DNA of 52,884 bases from Lachnospiraceae bacterium (GCA_021199235.1 JAJQIL010000027.1:1-52884), one strand, 5' to 3'; shown: positions 17,820 to 26,820, counted from the first letter of the stretch. The notes: generated by a model from the letters alone, not told the origin. A program made the numbers and translations.

Positions 17820-17830
17820 CATTATCACGA

Positions 17831-17863
17831 AAAAAGCCGGACATGATTGCCCGGCTTTTTTTC
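17831..17863. terminator. bidirectional intrinsic terminator
   Basis: AAAAAGCCGG (17831-17840) pairs with CCGGCTTTTT (17851-17860). T-runs follow on both strands. It ends the tRNA-Val transcript on the plus strand and probably the catabolic cluster transcript, whose last gene stops at 17959, on the minus strand. Confidence 0.9.
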
Positions 17864-17958
17864 ATTTATATGCACGGCTGCGAAAGGAGGTATACCAGCA
17901 ATTACTGGACGCAGCCTGTGCGGCAAACAGAAACCGATAAATCGTCTCCTGTTCGATC

Positions 17959-18723
17959 CTATTTTCTCAGCTCCAGTCCTCCCGTCAGATGGATCGTCTG
18001 TCCGGTCAGATATCTGCTCTCCTCGCTGGCCAGGAAGCAGATCAGCTCCGCCAGCTCCTCGGGCGTACCGAGCCGTCCCATCGGGATGGACGGAAGGAAA
18101 TCCTCCGGGTCAGCATCGCCCGGGTGCAGTCCTTCGATCCTCGGAATCGCTCCTTTGGCGATGCAGTTGACTGTGATGTTTTCTCCGGCCAGCCTGGCCG
18201 CGGCGTTCAGTGCCAGAGAATGCACCGCGCCTTTGGCGACCGCGTTGGAGAAGCTCTCATGTACGCCGCCGTTGACGCCTTCCGTCGTGGTCATGAAAAT
18301 GACACGCGGCGCTTTGCTTTTGCGAAGGGAAGGAAGCGCGGCACGCAGCATATTGAAAGCGCCGCAGAGAAGATGTTCCACATCCCGCAGCAGCTGATCG
18401 CCGCTCAGCTCTTCCATCGGAATATTTTTCCCAAAGCCGCCGGTGTTCGCAATGATAACGTCCACGGAACCAAATTCCTGCACCAGTGATTCATAGACCT
18501 CCGGGGCTTCCTCAGCGGGGCCGTTCTCAAGCGCACCGACTGCCTTGCATTTCCCCGGAAGATTCATCCCGTTGACCTCGTCGACCAGCGTCTGCGCCCG
18601 GGCCGCCTGATGGGTCATCATGACCACATTCATTCCTCCCGCGCAGAGAGCTTTTACCGCCGCAACTCCGTCTCCTGCCGTCGCTCCCGCGAACACGCAG
18701 GTTCTGCCTTTTAATGTCTGCAT
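17959..18723 (-). CDS. SDR-family protein with atypical active site
   Basis: 254 aa, Rossmann-fold short-chain dehydrogenase family. The cofactor loop GATAGDG (about 13-19) and the NTGG motif (about 93-96) are present. The catalytic YxxxK is not standard: the lysine is K164 (NAVAKGA), but the tyrosine position is Asn160 and the serine position is a threonine (TTTEG). The C-terminus (YLTGQTIHLTGGL) is typical. It may be a divergent oxidoreductase with a different acid/base, or a non-redox lyase or binding protein. It is the last gene of the cluster, 33 bp after the Gfo/Idh gene. ATG 18723 follows GGAGG. Confidence 0.8.
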   Translation of the reverse strand: MQTLKGRTCVFAGATAGDGVAAVKALCAGGMNVVMMTHQAARAQTLVDEVNGMNLPGKCKAVGALENGPAEEAPEVYESLVQEFGSVDVIIANTGGFGKNIPMEELSGDQLLRDVEHLLCGAFNMLRAALPSLRKSKAPRVIFMTTTEGVNGGVHESFSNAVAKGAVHSLALNAAARLAGENITVNCIAKGAIPRIEGLHPGDADPEDFLPSIPMGRLGTPEELAELICFLASEESRYLTGQTIHLTGGLELRK

Positions 18724-18756
18724 ATGTCTTCCTCCAACAACCTCTCTGACAGTTTA

Positions 18757-19764
18757 TCACTCAAACGGGAACACGATCCCTGCCTGCACCCGAAGCTCTG
18801 TCATGATCTTCGAGATGGTAAACGTCTGCTCCCACGGAGCCTCATCCGTCTGCTTTTTGCCCTCACGGATAGCCTTTTCAAAGGCGATCCACTCATGTTC
18901 ATAGCCTCTTACAAACGGGATCTCTGAATTCTGGATCAGCTTCGGCATCTCCGGCTTTTCGATGACATTTCCGGCGTTGTCGCGGATCTCGATCACATCC
19001 GGATTGGAGACAACATTCATAAAAATGCTGCCCTTTGTGCCAAGAATCTCACAGTACTCCTCTCGCTCATCATCCGGTGTATTGATGGTGCTGACGCACT
19101 CAATCTTCTTTCCGTCCGGATACGTGATGGTGTAGAAATCCTTTGCGTCTACGCCGGTATCCAGCATCTCGAAGGTTCCCTCGGCCTTTTCGTAATTCGT
19201 ACCGAAATGATTCGTCATACGTCCAAGAATGTACGGTCCCATGTCAAGCAGGGAGCCTCCGCCTGTCTCCAGCTTCTTCACACGCTCCAGGAACATCACA
19301 TTTCCCTTGCTGATGATCCGTGCTCCGGTCACATCACCGATCTTACCGTCCGCGATCGCCTGATCGATAATCTTTCTGGACGGCAGGAAAGACGGCCACA
19401 ATGCCTCAGAGATAAAGAGATTCTTTTCCTTTGCCTTGTCGATCATCGCTTTCGCCTGCGTGTAATTCACGGCAAACGGCTTCTCCACAACGACGTTCTT
19501 TCCATGCTCCAGCGCCTGCATGCATACTTCCAGATGAAGGTTATTCGGCACTGCGATATAGATCAGGTCAATAGCCTCGTCGCTCATCATTTCTTCATAG
19601 GTCTGATAGACCTTTTTCCAGCCATACTTCTCCGCAAACGGCGGGCACTGCTCCGGAAACGCGGACGCCACACCGTATTTTACGATTTTCTCATCATTCA
19701 GCTGTCCTAAAATATCGGAAACCCAGGATGCGATTGTTCCTGCTCCGCATACACCTATATTCAT
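18757..19764 (-). CDS. Gfo/Idh/MocA-family oxidoreductase
   Basis: 335 aa, NAD(P)-dependent dehydrogenase of sugars, inositols or cyclic diols. The N-terminal Rossmann motif is NIGVCGAGTIA, the conserved EKPFAVN motif follows, and SEALWPSFLP resembles the dihydrodiol dehydrogenase/glucose-fructose oxidoreductase branch. GGGSLLDMGPY in the C-terminal half is a family signature. The frame is open 8 codons further upstream, but ATG 19764 has AGGAGG six bases before it. It is 97 bp after the FMN-protein gene; that gap holds a copy of the dispersed palindrome. The substrate is unknown; an oxidised ring or sugar acid intermediate would suit the neighbours. Confidence 0.85.
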   Translation of the reverse strand: MNIGVCGAGTIASWVSDILGQLNDEKIVKYGVASAFPEQCPPFAEKYGWKKVYQTYEEMMSDEAIDLIYIAVPNNLHLEVCMQALEHGKNVVVEKPFAVNYTQAKAMIDKAKEKNLFISEALWPSFLPSRKIIDQAIADGKIGDVTGARIISKGNVMFLERVKKLETGGGSLLDMGPYILGRMTNHFGTNYEKAEGTFEMLDTGVDAKDFYTITYPDGKKIECVSTINTPDDEREEYCEILGTKGSIFMNVVSNPDVIEIRDNAGNVIEKPEMPKLIQNSEIPFVRGYEHEWIAFEKAIREGKKQTDEAPWEQTFTISKIMTELRVQAGIVFPFE

Positions 19765-19838
19765 ATTGTCCTCCTGTTTTCCTGCCATCCCGACTTTCTG
19801 CCTTAATTTCAGCCGGTGGCATCGCTCCCACAGTTTTC

Positions 19839-19865
19839 GTAACTGTTCCGTCTCTTTACAGTTAC
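19839..19865. repeat. dispersed palindrome, copy B
   Basis: GTAACTGT (19839-19846) and ACAGTTAC (19858-19865) form an 8-bp inverted pair in a 27-bp element that matches the copies at 8797, 22321, 30579 and 32739. It lies between the FMN-protein and Gfo/Idh genes. Confidence 0.8.
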
Positions 19866-20890
19866 CAGTTCTTCTTTCTTAACGTCGTCGGGTCAAAATG
19901 CGCCGTATCCAGAGTGCAGGTGCGCGACATGATGCCGCGAAGCTCTGCGTTCAGCTCACGGAGACGGTTTTCTACGCCCGGAGCACCCTCCTTCATGTAA
20001 GGCTTTACCAGGTTACGTGCCACGCATACCGCGTCCGCACCAAGTGCAAGTGCCTTGTACGCATCGATACCGCTTGTGATGCCGCAGTCCACAAAAATCT
20101 TCATCCTGTCACCTACAGCCGCTTTGATCTCCGGCAGAACATAGAGCGGAGGCACCGCGTCCACGATCTCTCCCTTGTGATGAGAAAGAAGGATTGCCGC
20201 TACACCCGCTTCCGCGCAGGCTTTCGCATCCTGTACGGAAAGCACGCCCTTCGCGATGAACGGAAGCCGCGTCGACTGCACGAACATCGCCATCTCCTCC
20301 GTCGTCTTTGGGCAAAGCTGGCCGTAGTCCGGCGTCGGATGATAAAGGGTTCCGTCCGGAGCGATTCCGTGGTCAATGTCCATCGCTACCGCAAAGCAGC
20401 CGCACTCCTCATCATGACGGATGTCGGCGAGAACCGCTTCATTGTCCCGCTGCATCTTGACGATACGGATGACGTCCGCGCCTGTCGCTACCAGCTCATC
20501 AACCTCTGCGTTGCTGATATAGCCGAACAGTGCAGGCGTATTCATTGCCGCCGCGCCCCTGGCCAGCTCCACCATCCCGTTCGGATGAAGAAGCGGAGCG
20601 ATTGCGGAGAGACCGCCGACCATGATCGGTGTGTCAAAGGTCTTGTTCCAGAGTGTGATGTGCGTGTCCGCTTCCCATGAATTCAGATAGCGGTATTCGA
20701 TCATATAACTGTCATAGCATTCTCTTGTGATCTTGTTCGAATCATTGTGCTCCGAAATCAGTGAGTATGGCACATAGCCAAACTGCAGTCCGTCGGCTCT
20801 TCTCGGGCTGTCCGGCCCGCCGAAATATCTGTCCTCACTGTAATCCGCCGGTTTCTGCTCCGGCATAGGGGGTCTGTGTTTTTCCTGCAT
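19862..20890 (-). CDS. FMN-dependent alpha-hydroxy-acid oxidase-like protein
   Basis: 342 aa. The fold is the FMN TIM barrel of lactate/glycolate oxidases: APLLHPNGMVELARGAAAMNT, the conserved FIAKG lysine (K214), a C-terminal IFVDCGITSGIDAYKALALGAD and VCVARNLV. The usual SNHGGRQ loop reads SHHKGEI (236-242), so the base histidine (H238) is kept while the substrate-carboxylate arginine is replaced by Glu241. This makes a simple 2-hydroxy acid an unlikely substrate. It may oxidise or isomerise a neutral or aromatic alcohol. ATG 20890 follows AAGGAA. It is central in the catabolic cluster. Confidence 0.82.
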   Translation of the reverse strand: MQEKHRPPMPEQKPADYSEDRYFGGPDSPRRADGLQFGYVPYSLISEHNDSNKITRECYDSYMIEYRYLNSWEADTHITLWNKTFDTPIMVGGLSAIAPLLHPNGMVELARGAAAMNTPALFGYISNAEVDELVATGADVIRIVKMQRDNEAVLADIRHDEECGCFAVAMDIDHGIAPDGTLYHPTPDYGQLCPKTTEEMAMFVQSTRLPFIAKGVLSVQDAKACAEAGVAAILLSHHKGEIVDAVPPLYVLPEIKAAVGDRMKIFVDCGITSGIDAYKALALGADAVCVARNLVKPYMKEGAPGVENRLRELNAELRGIMSRTCTLDTAHFDPTTLRKKNW

Positions 20891-20945
20891 ATGTCGTATT
20901 TCCTTTCCCTGTTACACTGCGTCTTTTTTCATGATCCGGCCATCC

Positions 20946-20985
20946 TCTGCCCGGCTGCATTGTGAATGCCGGATTGCCGGGCAGA
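20946..20985. repeat. intergenic hairpin between hydrolase and FMN-protein genes
   Basis: A 10-bp perfect stem TCTGCCCGGC (20946-20955)/GCCGGGCAGA (20976-20985) holds an inner GCAT/ATGC pair. No T-run follows, so it looks like an mRNA processing or stability hairpin more than a terminator. Confidence 0.6.
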
Positions 20986-20999
20986 ACGCCATAACGTTT

Positions 21000-22286
21000 T
21001 TATTCTTCTACAACCTTCTCGCACAGCCATTGCGCCACATAATTGAAACAGTTGTACACCGTATCGCCGTACTCTCCCGGCGTTTTCTCGGTCGCGTGCT
21101 CCGGCGTGAAATTGTGCGTCGCGCCTTCTACAAACATCACCGTCTTGTCAGTCGTCTTCTTCGCGTTCTCGCAGATGACCTCCGCCGCAAGGAATTCATA
21201 TCCGCCGGTCATACCCATGATGAGCATCGGCGCCGCGATGTGCTGAACATTGCCCGGTGTGCAGCAGTAGCTGGAATTCCACTGGATTCCCTTTACCTCG
21301 CACTCATCGTAGCTGAAATCCTTTGTCCGCACCGAGGAACCGGACAGATAGGTATTGACCGTCGATACATCCGTGGCCATCCCGTACATACGGGACATGG
21401 AACGGGTAAATTTCGGCGGACGAAGAGAACGGATCACCTCTGTCGTCACCGACCCGTCCGCGTGAAGCAGCGGGTATTCGTTCTTTGTGCGGCAAAGAAG
21501 ACTGATATCCTGCGGGAACATCCGGTTGTTCGGCGCCGGCTGCGCTCCTGCCGGTACGATAAACGGCTCGTCGCCGATAAAGCGTCCCTCTCCCTTATCA
21601 ATAAGTGCTTTCCGCTCAAGCGCGCTGTCAATGATCCGGTCAAATCGGGCCGCCTGCGCTTTCTGATAGCGGGCGCGGAATTCCGGCGAGTAATGGGAGC
21701 CGGCCGGGTCAAAGCCATTCGCCGGGTCAAACAGATCATAGCTGGTATCAAAATTCTGTGTAGATGTTTCATCTGTCACCTGCGGATCAATGGAAAGCAG
21801 GGTCATAACGCCGTTGCCCCAGTTGGAATCCAGGAACATCACCGCATCCGCAGCCGGAAGCTCTCCGATGTCCGGCATCTTGACGATCTTTTCCTCGTCC
21901 TGAAAGATTCCGCAGCCATTTTCCGCCACCGCCTGATAGCAGCTCATCAGGGTCGCGCCGCCGCTGTGTCCAAGCAGCACCACGCGCTCGATGCCATCCA
22001 TATTTTTCAGATATTCCACGCATTTTTTCAGTTCCAGAAGTTTCTTTTCCAGAGGCTGTTTGGGCTCCGTGGTATTCGCAGCCATCACAGTAAATCCTCT
22101 CGCTGCCAGCTCCGGACACGGAGTGAACGCGAGATAATTGGAATCCGAGTGCATGCACATCGCTGCTGTGTGTGCACGCTCATCCGGATTCACCGGCTCA
22201 TAGAGCACCGCACTGATACCCATGAGCCCTTCTCCCACCTGCAGGAAGTGGTTTTTGATTTCATATGCTTTTAACTCGTAGTTCAT
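21000..22286 (-). CDS. alpha/beta hydrolase
   Basis: 428 aa, no signal peptide or membrane segment. The nucleophile elbow is LLGHSGGATLM, and a likely catalytic histidine is in EGATHNFTPEH near the C-terminus. A long lid region of about 200 residues between them is rich in charged residues (SHYSPEFRARYQKAQ). It is far larger than simple esterases; the lid suggests a bulky substrate. I do not recognise a named family. Of three possible starts, ATG 22286 (MNYELKAYE) has GAGGA eight bases before it. It is in the catabolic cluster, so ester or C-C bond hydrolysis of an imported compound is a reasonable guess. Confidence 0.75.
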   Translation of the reverse strand: MNYELKAYEIKNHFLQVGEGLMGISAVLYEPVNPDERAHTAAMCMHSDSNYLAFTPCPELAARGFTVMAANTTEPKQPLEKKLLELKKCVEYLKNMDGIERVVLLGHSGGATLMSCYQAVAENGCGIFQDEEKIVKMPDIGELPAADAVMFLDSNWGNGVMTLLSIDPQVTDETSTQNFDTSYDLFDPANGFDPAGSHYSPEFRARYQKAQAARFDRIIDSALERKALIDKGEGRFIGDEPFIVPAGAQPAPNNRMFPQDISLLCRTKNEYPLLHADGSVTTEVIRSLRPPKFTRSMSRMYGMATDVSTVNTYLSGSSVRTKDFSYDECEVKGIQWNSSYCCTPGNVQHIAAPMLIMGMTGGYEFLAAEVICENAKKTTDKTVMFVEGATHNFTPEHATEKTPGEYGDTVYNCFNYVAQWLCEKVVEE

Positions 22287-22320
22287 ATTCTGAATCCTCA
22301 TATTATTCTTTTTCAAATCT

Positions 22321-22346
22321 TAACTGTGAATGTACTGAACAGATAC
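22321..22346. repeat. dispersed palindrome, copy C
   Basis: Starts TAACTGTGAA and ends ACTGAACAGATAC. It is in the reverse orientation relative to copies A and B and matches copy D (32739-32765) at nearly all positions. It lies just upstream of the alpha/beta hydrolase gene. Confidence 0.8.
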
Positions 22347-22385
22347 GAGGCTTATCCCGCACAATACAGGGATGCCGCCCCAGCG

Positions 22386-22428
22386 AGGGAAAATCCATTT
22401 AAAATCGCTGCGCGATGGGATTTTCCCT
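22386..22428. repeat. intergenic hairpin before alpha/beta hydrolase
   Basis: AGGGAAAATCC (22386-22396) and GGATTTTCCCT (22418-22428) form a perfect 11-bp stem. It lies between the LRR gene stop (22441) and copy C of the dispersed palindrome. There is no T-run. Confidence 0.65.
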
Positions 22429-22440
22429 TGTACAGCAAAT

Positions 22441-23388
22441 TTACAACAGCGTTCCCGCAAATGCGTCCGCGCCGATCTCAATCTCATGCTCCGGGAGGTT
22501 CACTTTTTTAAGCCGCTTGCAGCCGGCGAATGCTTTCGCACCGATCTTCGTGACGCTTGCCGGGATAGTGATCTCCGTGAGACGTTTGCATGCGTAGAAT
22601 GCGTAATCCGGGATTTCCGTTACGCCTTCCGGAATCGTGATCTCACTTAACTCTGTGCAGCCGGAAAATGCGCGGAAGTTCAGCTTCTTCAAAGTAGACG
22701 GAAGAGTCACCTTTTCGAGGGATTTGCAGTAGGCAAACGCTCTGGTGTCGACCTCCTCCACGCCTTCCTCCAGAATAGCTTCACGGATTCCCATGTTGCC
22801 GCAGAACGCCTCAAACCATACGGTTTTCACATTTCCCGGAATCGTCACCGACTTCGGTGCGCCAGAGCCGTCAAACGCGTAGGATTCCACCTCTTTGACA
22901 CTTCTCGGGAAGCTTAAGTCCTCCAGATCCGGATTTCCGTTGAACGCGCGGCGTCCGATTTTCTCTACGCCCTCCTCAATGACAACGGTCTTCAGTCCGC
23001 GGTTTGCGGAAAAGGCGAGTTCGCCGATCTCGGTCACCCAGCCCGGGATAGTCAGGGTCTCATAACCCATACATCCGTCATAAATACCTTTTTTGATCAC
23101 CGTGACCCCTTTCGGGATCTTTACCTCATGTACGCCTGTGACGGCAAAGCAGCGATCCTCCAGATCCGTGACGGTATCCGGCAGATCCGCATATTGCAGA
23201 TTCCTGCTGAACTCAAACGCACTCTCACCGACTTTTTTCAGAGACTGCGGAAAATTCACTTTATAGAGATCAGACGCAAAGAACGCTCGCGGCGCAATCT
23301 CAGTCACGCCTTCCGGGATCGTGATCTCATCCACGCCCAGCTCCGGCTCATATCCTGTAACTACATTATTCTCAATCCTGACTGACAT
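22441..23388 (-). CDS. BspA-like leucine-rich-repeat protein, no signal peptide
   Basis: 315 aa made almost wholly of about thirteen 22-24-residue LRR_5 (Treponema pallidum/BspA type) repeats, such as ITIPEGVTEIAPRAFFAS, LTIPGWVTEIGELAFSAN and ITIPASVTKIGAKAFAGC. It has no secretion signal, sorting motif or membrane segment, unlike most BspA proteins, so it should stay in the cytoplasm. ATG 23388 is chosen because AGGAGGTG overlaps the stop of the upstream MBL gene, which implies translational coupling. It may act as a protein-binding scaffold for the enzymes encoded around it; that is inference from position only. Confidence 0.85.
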   Translation of the reverse strand: MSVRIENNVVTGYEPELGVDEITIPEGVTEIAPRAFFASDLYKVNFPQSLKKVGESAFEFSRNLQYADLPDTVTDLEDRCFAVTGVHEVKIPKGVTVIKKGIYDGCMGYETLTIPGWVTEIGELAFSANRGLKTVVIEEGVEKIGRRAFNGNPDLEDLSFPRSVKEVESYAFDGSGAPKSVTIPGNVKTVWFEAFCGNMGIREAILEEGVEEVDTRAFAYCKSLEKVTLPSTLKKLNFRAFSGCTELSEITIPEGVTEIPDYAFYACKRLTEITIPASVTKIGAKAFAGCKRLKKVNLPEHEIEIGADAFAGTLL

Positions 23389-23400
23389 TTCGTCCACCTC

Positions 23401-24258
23401 CTACAGAAGATCCGCGTTGTATACGATGTAATAGTTGCCTGTGAAATGGATCCGGAAATCCGGCTGCTTATCGCCCTTCCAGAACGGGAAACGATAGCTC
23501 GGGTCGCCGTCAATCTTTCCATGCGCGACATCATAGCAGGCCTTCGCGATCGCGCGGCCTCCGGCCGGTGTCATCGGCACCTGGCGGTGTGTGCCGTAGA
23601 TCGGCTCATCCTCATTCAGGAAATCCATCATCTGGTCGATTCTCTGGCCGTATTCGATCAGACCTTTGCGGTCCATACGAGTCAGATGATTCATGCCGAC
23701 CGAGAGCGCGTCTCCGGCAAATGTTGTGGTCGTCACGCCCTCTCTGGTCACGCGGACCGCAATGGAGCCCGGCGTATGTCCCGGAATCTCAATAATGCCT
23801 ACATGAACGCCGCCGAGATGGAAATGATCGCCGTCCTTAAGATCCCTGAACACGGTCTTTGAGGTATCCAGCATGACGCTCTTTCCATACTCCATCATCT
23901 CCGGATCGTTCTTCGTAAAGGAAGCAAGCTGGGCGATCCTCTGCTCCGGATCTACAGACTCCGGGAACGCACCCACATCTTCTTCTTTCAGATATGCCTC
24001 GTCAAACTGGGAAGCCGCTCCAATCACGTCTGAATGACCATGTGTGCAGATGCAGAACATCGGCATATCAGTCCCGACAAAGCTCTCAATATACTCCCGC
24101 AGATCTCCGGCCATACCAAATCCGGTATCGATGACCAGCGCTCTCTCCGCGCCGACGATCACGCCGATGGTAAACCGCTTGTCGGCGGAATAATTCTCTG
24201 TGACAACATAGGTGTTTTTAATGATCTGTTCATGGTTGAACAAGCTGAACTTTTTCAC
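23401..24258 (-). CDS. metallo-beta-lactamase-fold hydrolase, altered metal motif
   Basis: 285 aa. The MBL fold is clear: VIDTGFG, CICTHGHSDVIGA, IPGHTPGSI, FAGDAL and a late YGTHRQ histidine. The usual HxHxDH reads HGHSDV, with the last histidine replaced by valine, so the second metal site should be weakened. It closely resembles the protein encoded at 30637 (CTHGHPDCIG). Start GTG 24258 follows AGGAGGG. It lies between the membrane protein and LRR genes. Likely a hydrolase of a thioester, lactone or ester in the same pathway; substrate unknown. Confidence 0.82.
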   Translation of the reverse strand: MKKFSLFNHEQIIKNTYVVTENYSADKRFTIGVIVGAERALVIDTGFGMAGDLREYIESFVGTDMPMFCICTHGHSDVIGAASQFDEAYLKEEDVGAFPESVDPEQRIAQLASFTKNDPEMMEYGKSVMLDTSKTVFRDLKDGDHFHLGGVHVGIIEIPGHTPGSIAVRVTREGVTTTTFAGDALSVGMNHLTRMDRKGLIEYGQRIDQMMDFLNEDEPIYGTHRQVPMTPAGGRAIAKACYDVAHGKIDGDPSYRFPFWKGDKQPDFRIHFTGNYYIVYNADLL

Positions 24259-24280
24259 TGTTATCCCTCCTCTAAATATA

Positions 24281-24847
24281 TTAATATCTGCTCCCCGGTT
24301 TCCCGTGGTCGTTGCGGTACGTTTCCGCGTAAACGCCCCGATAAAGCCGGTAAATCAGTATCGACAGGATGCCGGACAGCAGATGCCCCGCCATTGCCGG
24401 TACGGACGAAAGGCTCATCCCGCCCGATCGGATCAGCACAGCCGCGCCCGCTGCGAGCACGATGGCCATCAGGGCCGCGTGAAGCATAGCTCCAATCTCC
24501 ATCATCCGGTCTGTCTCATTTTTTGCCGCCTCGGGAATGTATTCCCGGAAAGCGATGAAACGGATCACTGCCGCGATCTCCAGTACCCAGGGTACCAGAG
24601 CGAGGATTCCCAATCCCCCCGTAATGCGCACCGCATTAAACGGCGCTTTTTGCAGGGCAGACGCCAGATAAAGTATGATGCTTACAATCTCCAGCGCTGC
24701 TACCGTCCGTTTCCTCACTTTCAGGCTTTTTCCTTCCACATAGCATTTCAGGAAGGGGCCGCTGTAGACATATTTTACTTTTCCGGGCTTCGCCGGATTC
24801 GGTACAGCAACATAATCTTCGAAATATTTCTCACGGTAAGATTTCAC
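24281..24847 (-). CDS. small integral membrane protein, unknown
   Basis: 188 aa. An N-terminal cytoplasmic-looking stretch (1-45, KYFEDYVAVPNPAKPGKVKYVY) is followed by about four hydrophobic segments (near 49-65, 75-97, 120-140 and 148-167) and a basic tail. I do not recognise a family. Start GTG 24847 follows AAAGGAG. It sits between the importer ATPase gene and the MBL gene with short gaps (33 and 22 bp), so it is part of the same operon and may work with uptake or with a membrane step of the pathway. Confidence 0.7.
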   Translation of the reverse strand: MKSYREKYFEDYVAVPNPAKPGKVKYVYSGPFLKCYVEGKSLKVRKRTVAALEIVSIILYLASALQKAPFNAVRITGGLGILALVPWVLEIAAVIRFIAFREYIPEAAKNETDRMMEIGAMLHAALMAIVLAAGAAVLIRSGGMSLSSVPAMAGHLLSGILSILIYRLYRGVYAETYRNDHGKPGSRY

Positions 24848-24880
24848 AGCGGCTTCTCCTTTCTGGCCGAATTCATTGCT

Positions 24881-25840
24881 TTATAGTCCGTTCAGTTCCC
24901 GCGCTCTGCAGCAGGATACATAATGGTTCGGCATCAGCTCCTCCAGCTTCTGCGGCTGGCGGCAGGCGTCTGTCGCGTGCGGACATCTTGCCGCGAAACG
25001 GCAGCCCGGCTTCGGGTTCACCGGCGAGGTGATCTCACCCTTCAGCTGGATTCTCGGCTGAATGTTGTGGATATCCGTCGTCGGGATCGCGGACAGCAGC
25101 GCCTTCGTATAGGGATGCAGCGGATCCGTGAAAAGCTCCTTCGACGGAGACGTTTCTACGAGCTGCCCCAGATACATTACACAGATGTCATGCGAGATGT
25201 GGCGCACGACCGACAGGTCGTGTGTGACAAACATATAGGTGATGCCGCGCGCCTCCTGCAGATCCTGCAGCAGGTTCAGCACCTGTGCCTGAATAGACAC
25301 GTCCAGTGCGGACACCGGCTCATCGCAGACGATAAAATCCGGATTCAGGGCCAGCGCACGCGCGATGCCGACTCTCTGCCGTCTGCCGCCGTCCAGCTCA
25401 TGCGGGTAAGCCAGCCGCAGACGCTCGTCAATACCGCACAGCTCCATCAGGCGGGTCACCTCATCGGCGATCTCGTTTTTCTTATAGCGCTTTGAAAGGA
25501 GCAGCGGCTCACGGATGGTCGTCTCCACGGTGTAGCGCGGGTTCAGAGAGGAATACGGATCCTGAAAGACGATCTGCATGTTCTCTCTGAGCTTCTTCAG
25601 TTCTTTTCCTTTGACATGAGTGACATCCTCTCCGTTAAAGAAGATCTGGCCCCCGGTGCTCTCATGCTGGTGGATGATCGTGTTGCCCAGCGTGGACTTG
25701 CCGCAGCCGGACTCGCCGACGATTCCCATCGTCTTTCCCTTCTCAATCTTAAAGGTCACGTCGTCCACCGCGTGGAGCTTGCCTTTTCCCACATCAAAAT
25801 ATTTCTGTAAATGTTTTACTTCAACACAAGGTGTGCTCAT
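24881..25840 (-). CDS. oppF: peptide-type ABC importer ATPase (OppF/DppF family)
   Basis: 319 aa. Walker A GESGCGKST, signature LDGGRRQRVGIAR, Walker B FIVCDEPVSALD, switch histidine FVTHDLSVV. The C-terminal region has the oligopeptide_HPY cysteines CRFAARCPHATDAC. The signature has LDGG rather than LSGG, which I know from other clostridial OppF proteins. Its start overlaps the OppD stop by 4 bp (ATGA), so the two are coupled. It powers uptake by the permeases encoded upstream. The symbol states family only; the cargo may not be a peptide. Confidence 0.9.
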   Translation of the reverse strand: MSTPCVEVKHLQKYFDVGKGKLHAVDDVTFKIEKGKTMGIVGESGCGKSTLGNTIIHQHESTGGQIFFNGEDVTHVKGKELKKLRENMQIVFQDPYSSLNPRYTVETTIREPLLLSKRYKKNEIADEVTRLMELCGIDERLRLAYPHELDGGRRQRVGIARALALNPDFIVCDEPVSALDVSIQAQVLNLLQDLQEARGITYMFVTHDLSVVRHISHDICVMYLGQLVETSPSKELFTDPLHPYTKALLSAIPTTDIHNIQPRIQLKGEITSPVNPKPGCRFAARCPHATDACRQPQKLEELMPNHYVSCCRARELNGL

Positions 25841-26820
25841 TTCTGTGCTCCTTCCTCCGCTTTGATGCAGCGGCAGGTATGACCCGGTGTAATCTCCTTC
25901 AGCGGAATGTCACGCTTTGCGCACTCTTCTGTCGCGTGCGGACAACGCGGATGGAATTTACAGCCCTTTGGAAGATGCGTCGGGTCCGGCGTCAGGCCGT
26001 CGATAGGGTGCAGACGCTTTTCATCACCGGTCAGCTTCGGCAGCGCCCCGAACAGTCCAATCGTATACGGATGGGTGGGATGATCAAAAATGTCTTCCTT
26101 TGAACCGCTCTCGATAACCTCTCCGGCGTAAACTACCGCTACATCATCACAGACTCTTGCCACAACGCCAAGATCGTGCGTGATCATGATCATCGAGGTA
26201 TTGTTCTTCTCACGCAGGTCGGCAATCATGTCCAGCACCTGCGCCTGGATCGTCACATCCAGTGCGGTCGTCGGCTCATCCGCGAGCAGCAGATCCGGCT
26301 GGCAGGCCAGCGCCATCGCAATGACTACACGCTGCTTCATACCACCTGAGAACTGATGCGGATATTCATTGTATCGGTCTGCCGGGATACCCACCATCTC
26401 CAGCATACGAATGGCCTCCTGCTTTGCCCCGGCCTTATCGACTGCCTTATGTAAAGAAATAACCTCTGAAATCTGGCTTCCAACCGTCATGATCGGGTTT
26501 AAAGCCGTCATCGGGTCCTGGAAGATCATCGACACCTTGTTGCCGCGGATCTTCAGCATTTCTTTCTCATCCAGCCCAAGGGTCTCCTGACCGTCGAGAT
26601 AGATTTTCCCGCTTTTTACGACTGCGGGCGGCACCGGCAGAATCCGCATGATGGATTTTGCGATCGTCGTCTTGCCCGCGCCGGTCTCACCTACAAGACC
26701 TAAGGTTTTTCCCTTTTGCAGCTGAAAGGAGACATGGTTTACAGCTTCTACTGTATCTTTTCCGACAGTATAGTGTACAGTCAGATCCTCTACTTCCAAA
26801 AATGCTCTGTTTTCGTCCAT
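25837..26820 (-). CDS. oppD: peptide-type ABC importer ATPase (OppD/DppD family)
   Basis: 327 aa. Walker [10 protein letters not shown], signature [13 protein letters not shown], Walker [22 protein letters not shown], and the C-terminal HPY cysteine cluster [14 protein letters not shown]. Partner of the OppF-type protein; together they form the nucleotide-binding pair. 15 bp after the DppC-type gene. Both ATPases look catalytically intact. Confidence 0.92.
   Translation of the reverse strand: MDENRAFLEVEDLTVHYTVGKDTVEAVNHVSFQLQKGKTLGLVGETGAGKTTIAKSIMRILPVPPAVVKSGKIYLDGQETLGLDEKEMLKIRGNKVSMIFQDPMTALNPIMTVGSQISEVISLHKAVDKAGAKQEAIRMLEMVGIPADRYNEYPHQFSGGMKQRVVIAMALACQPDLLLADEPTTALDVTIQAQVLDMIADLREKNNTSMIMITHDLGVVARVCDDVAVVYAGEVIESGSKEDIFDHPTHPYTIGLFGALPKLTGDEKRLHPIDGLTPDPTHLPKGCKFHPRCPHATEECAKRDIPLKEITPGHTCRCIKAEEGAQK

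Noticed and set aside
24881-25840. LDGG signature in the OppF-type ATPase as an inactivating change
   Set aside because: I know the LDGG or FDGG form from other clostridial OppF/DppF proteins; all other catalytic motifs are intact.
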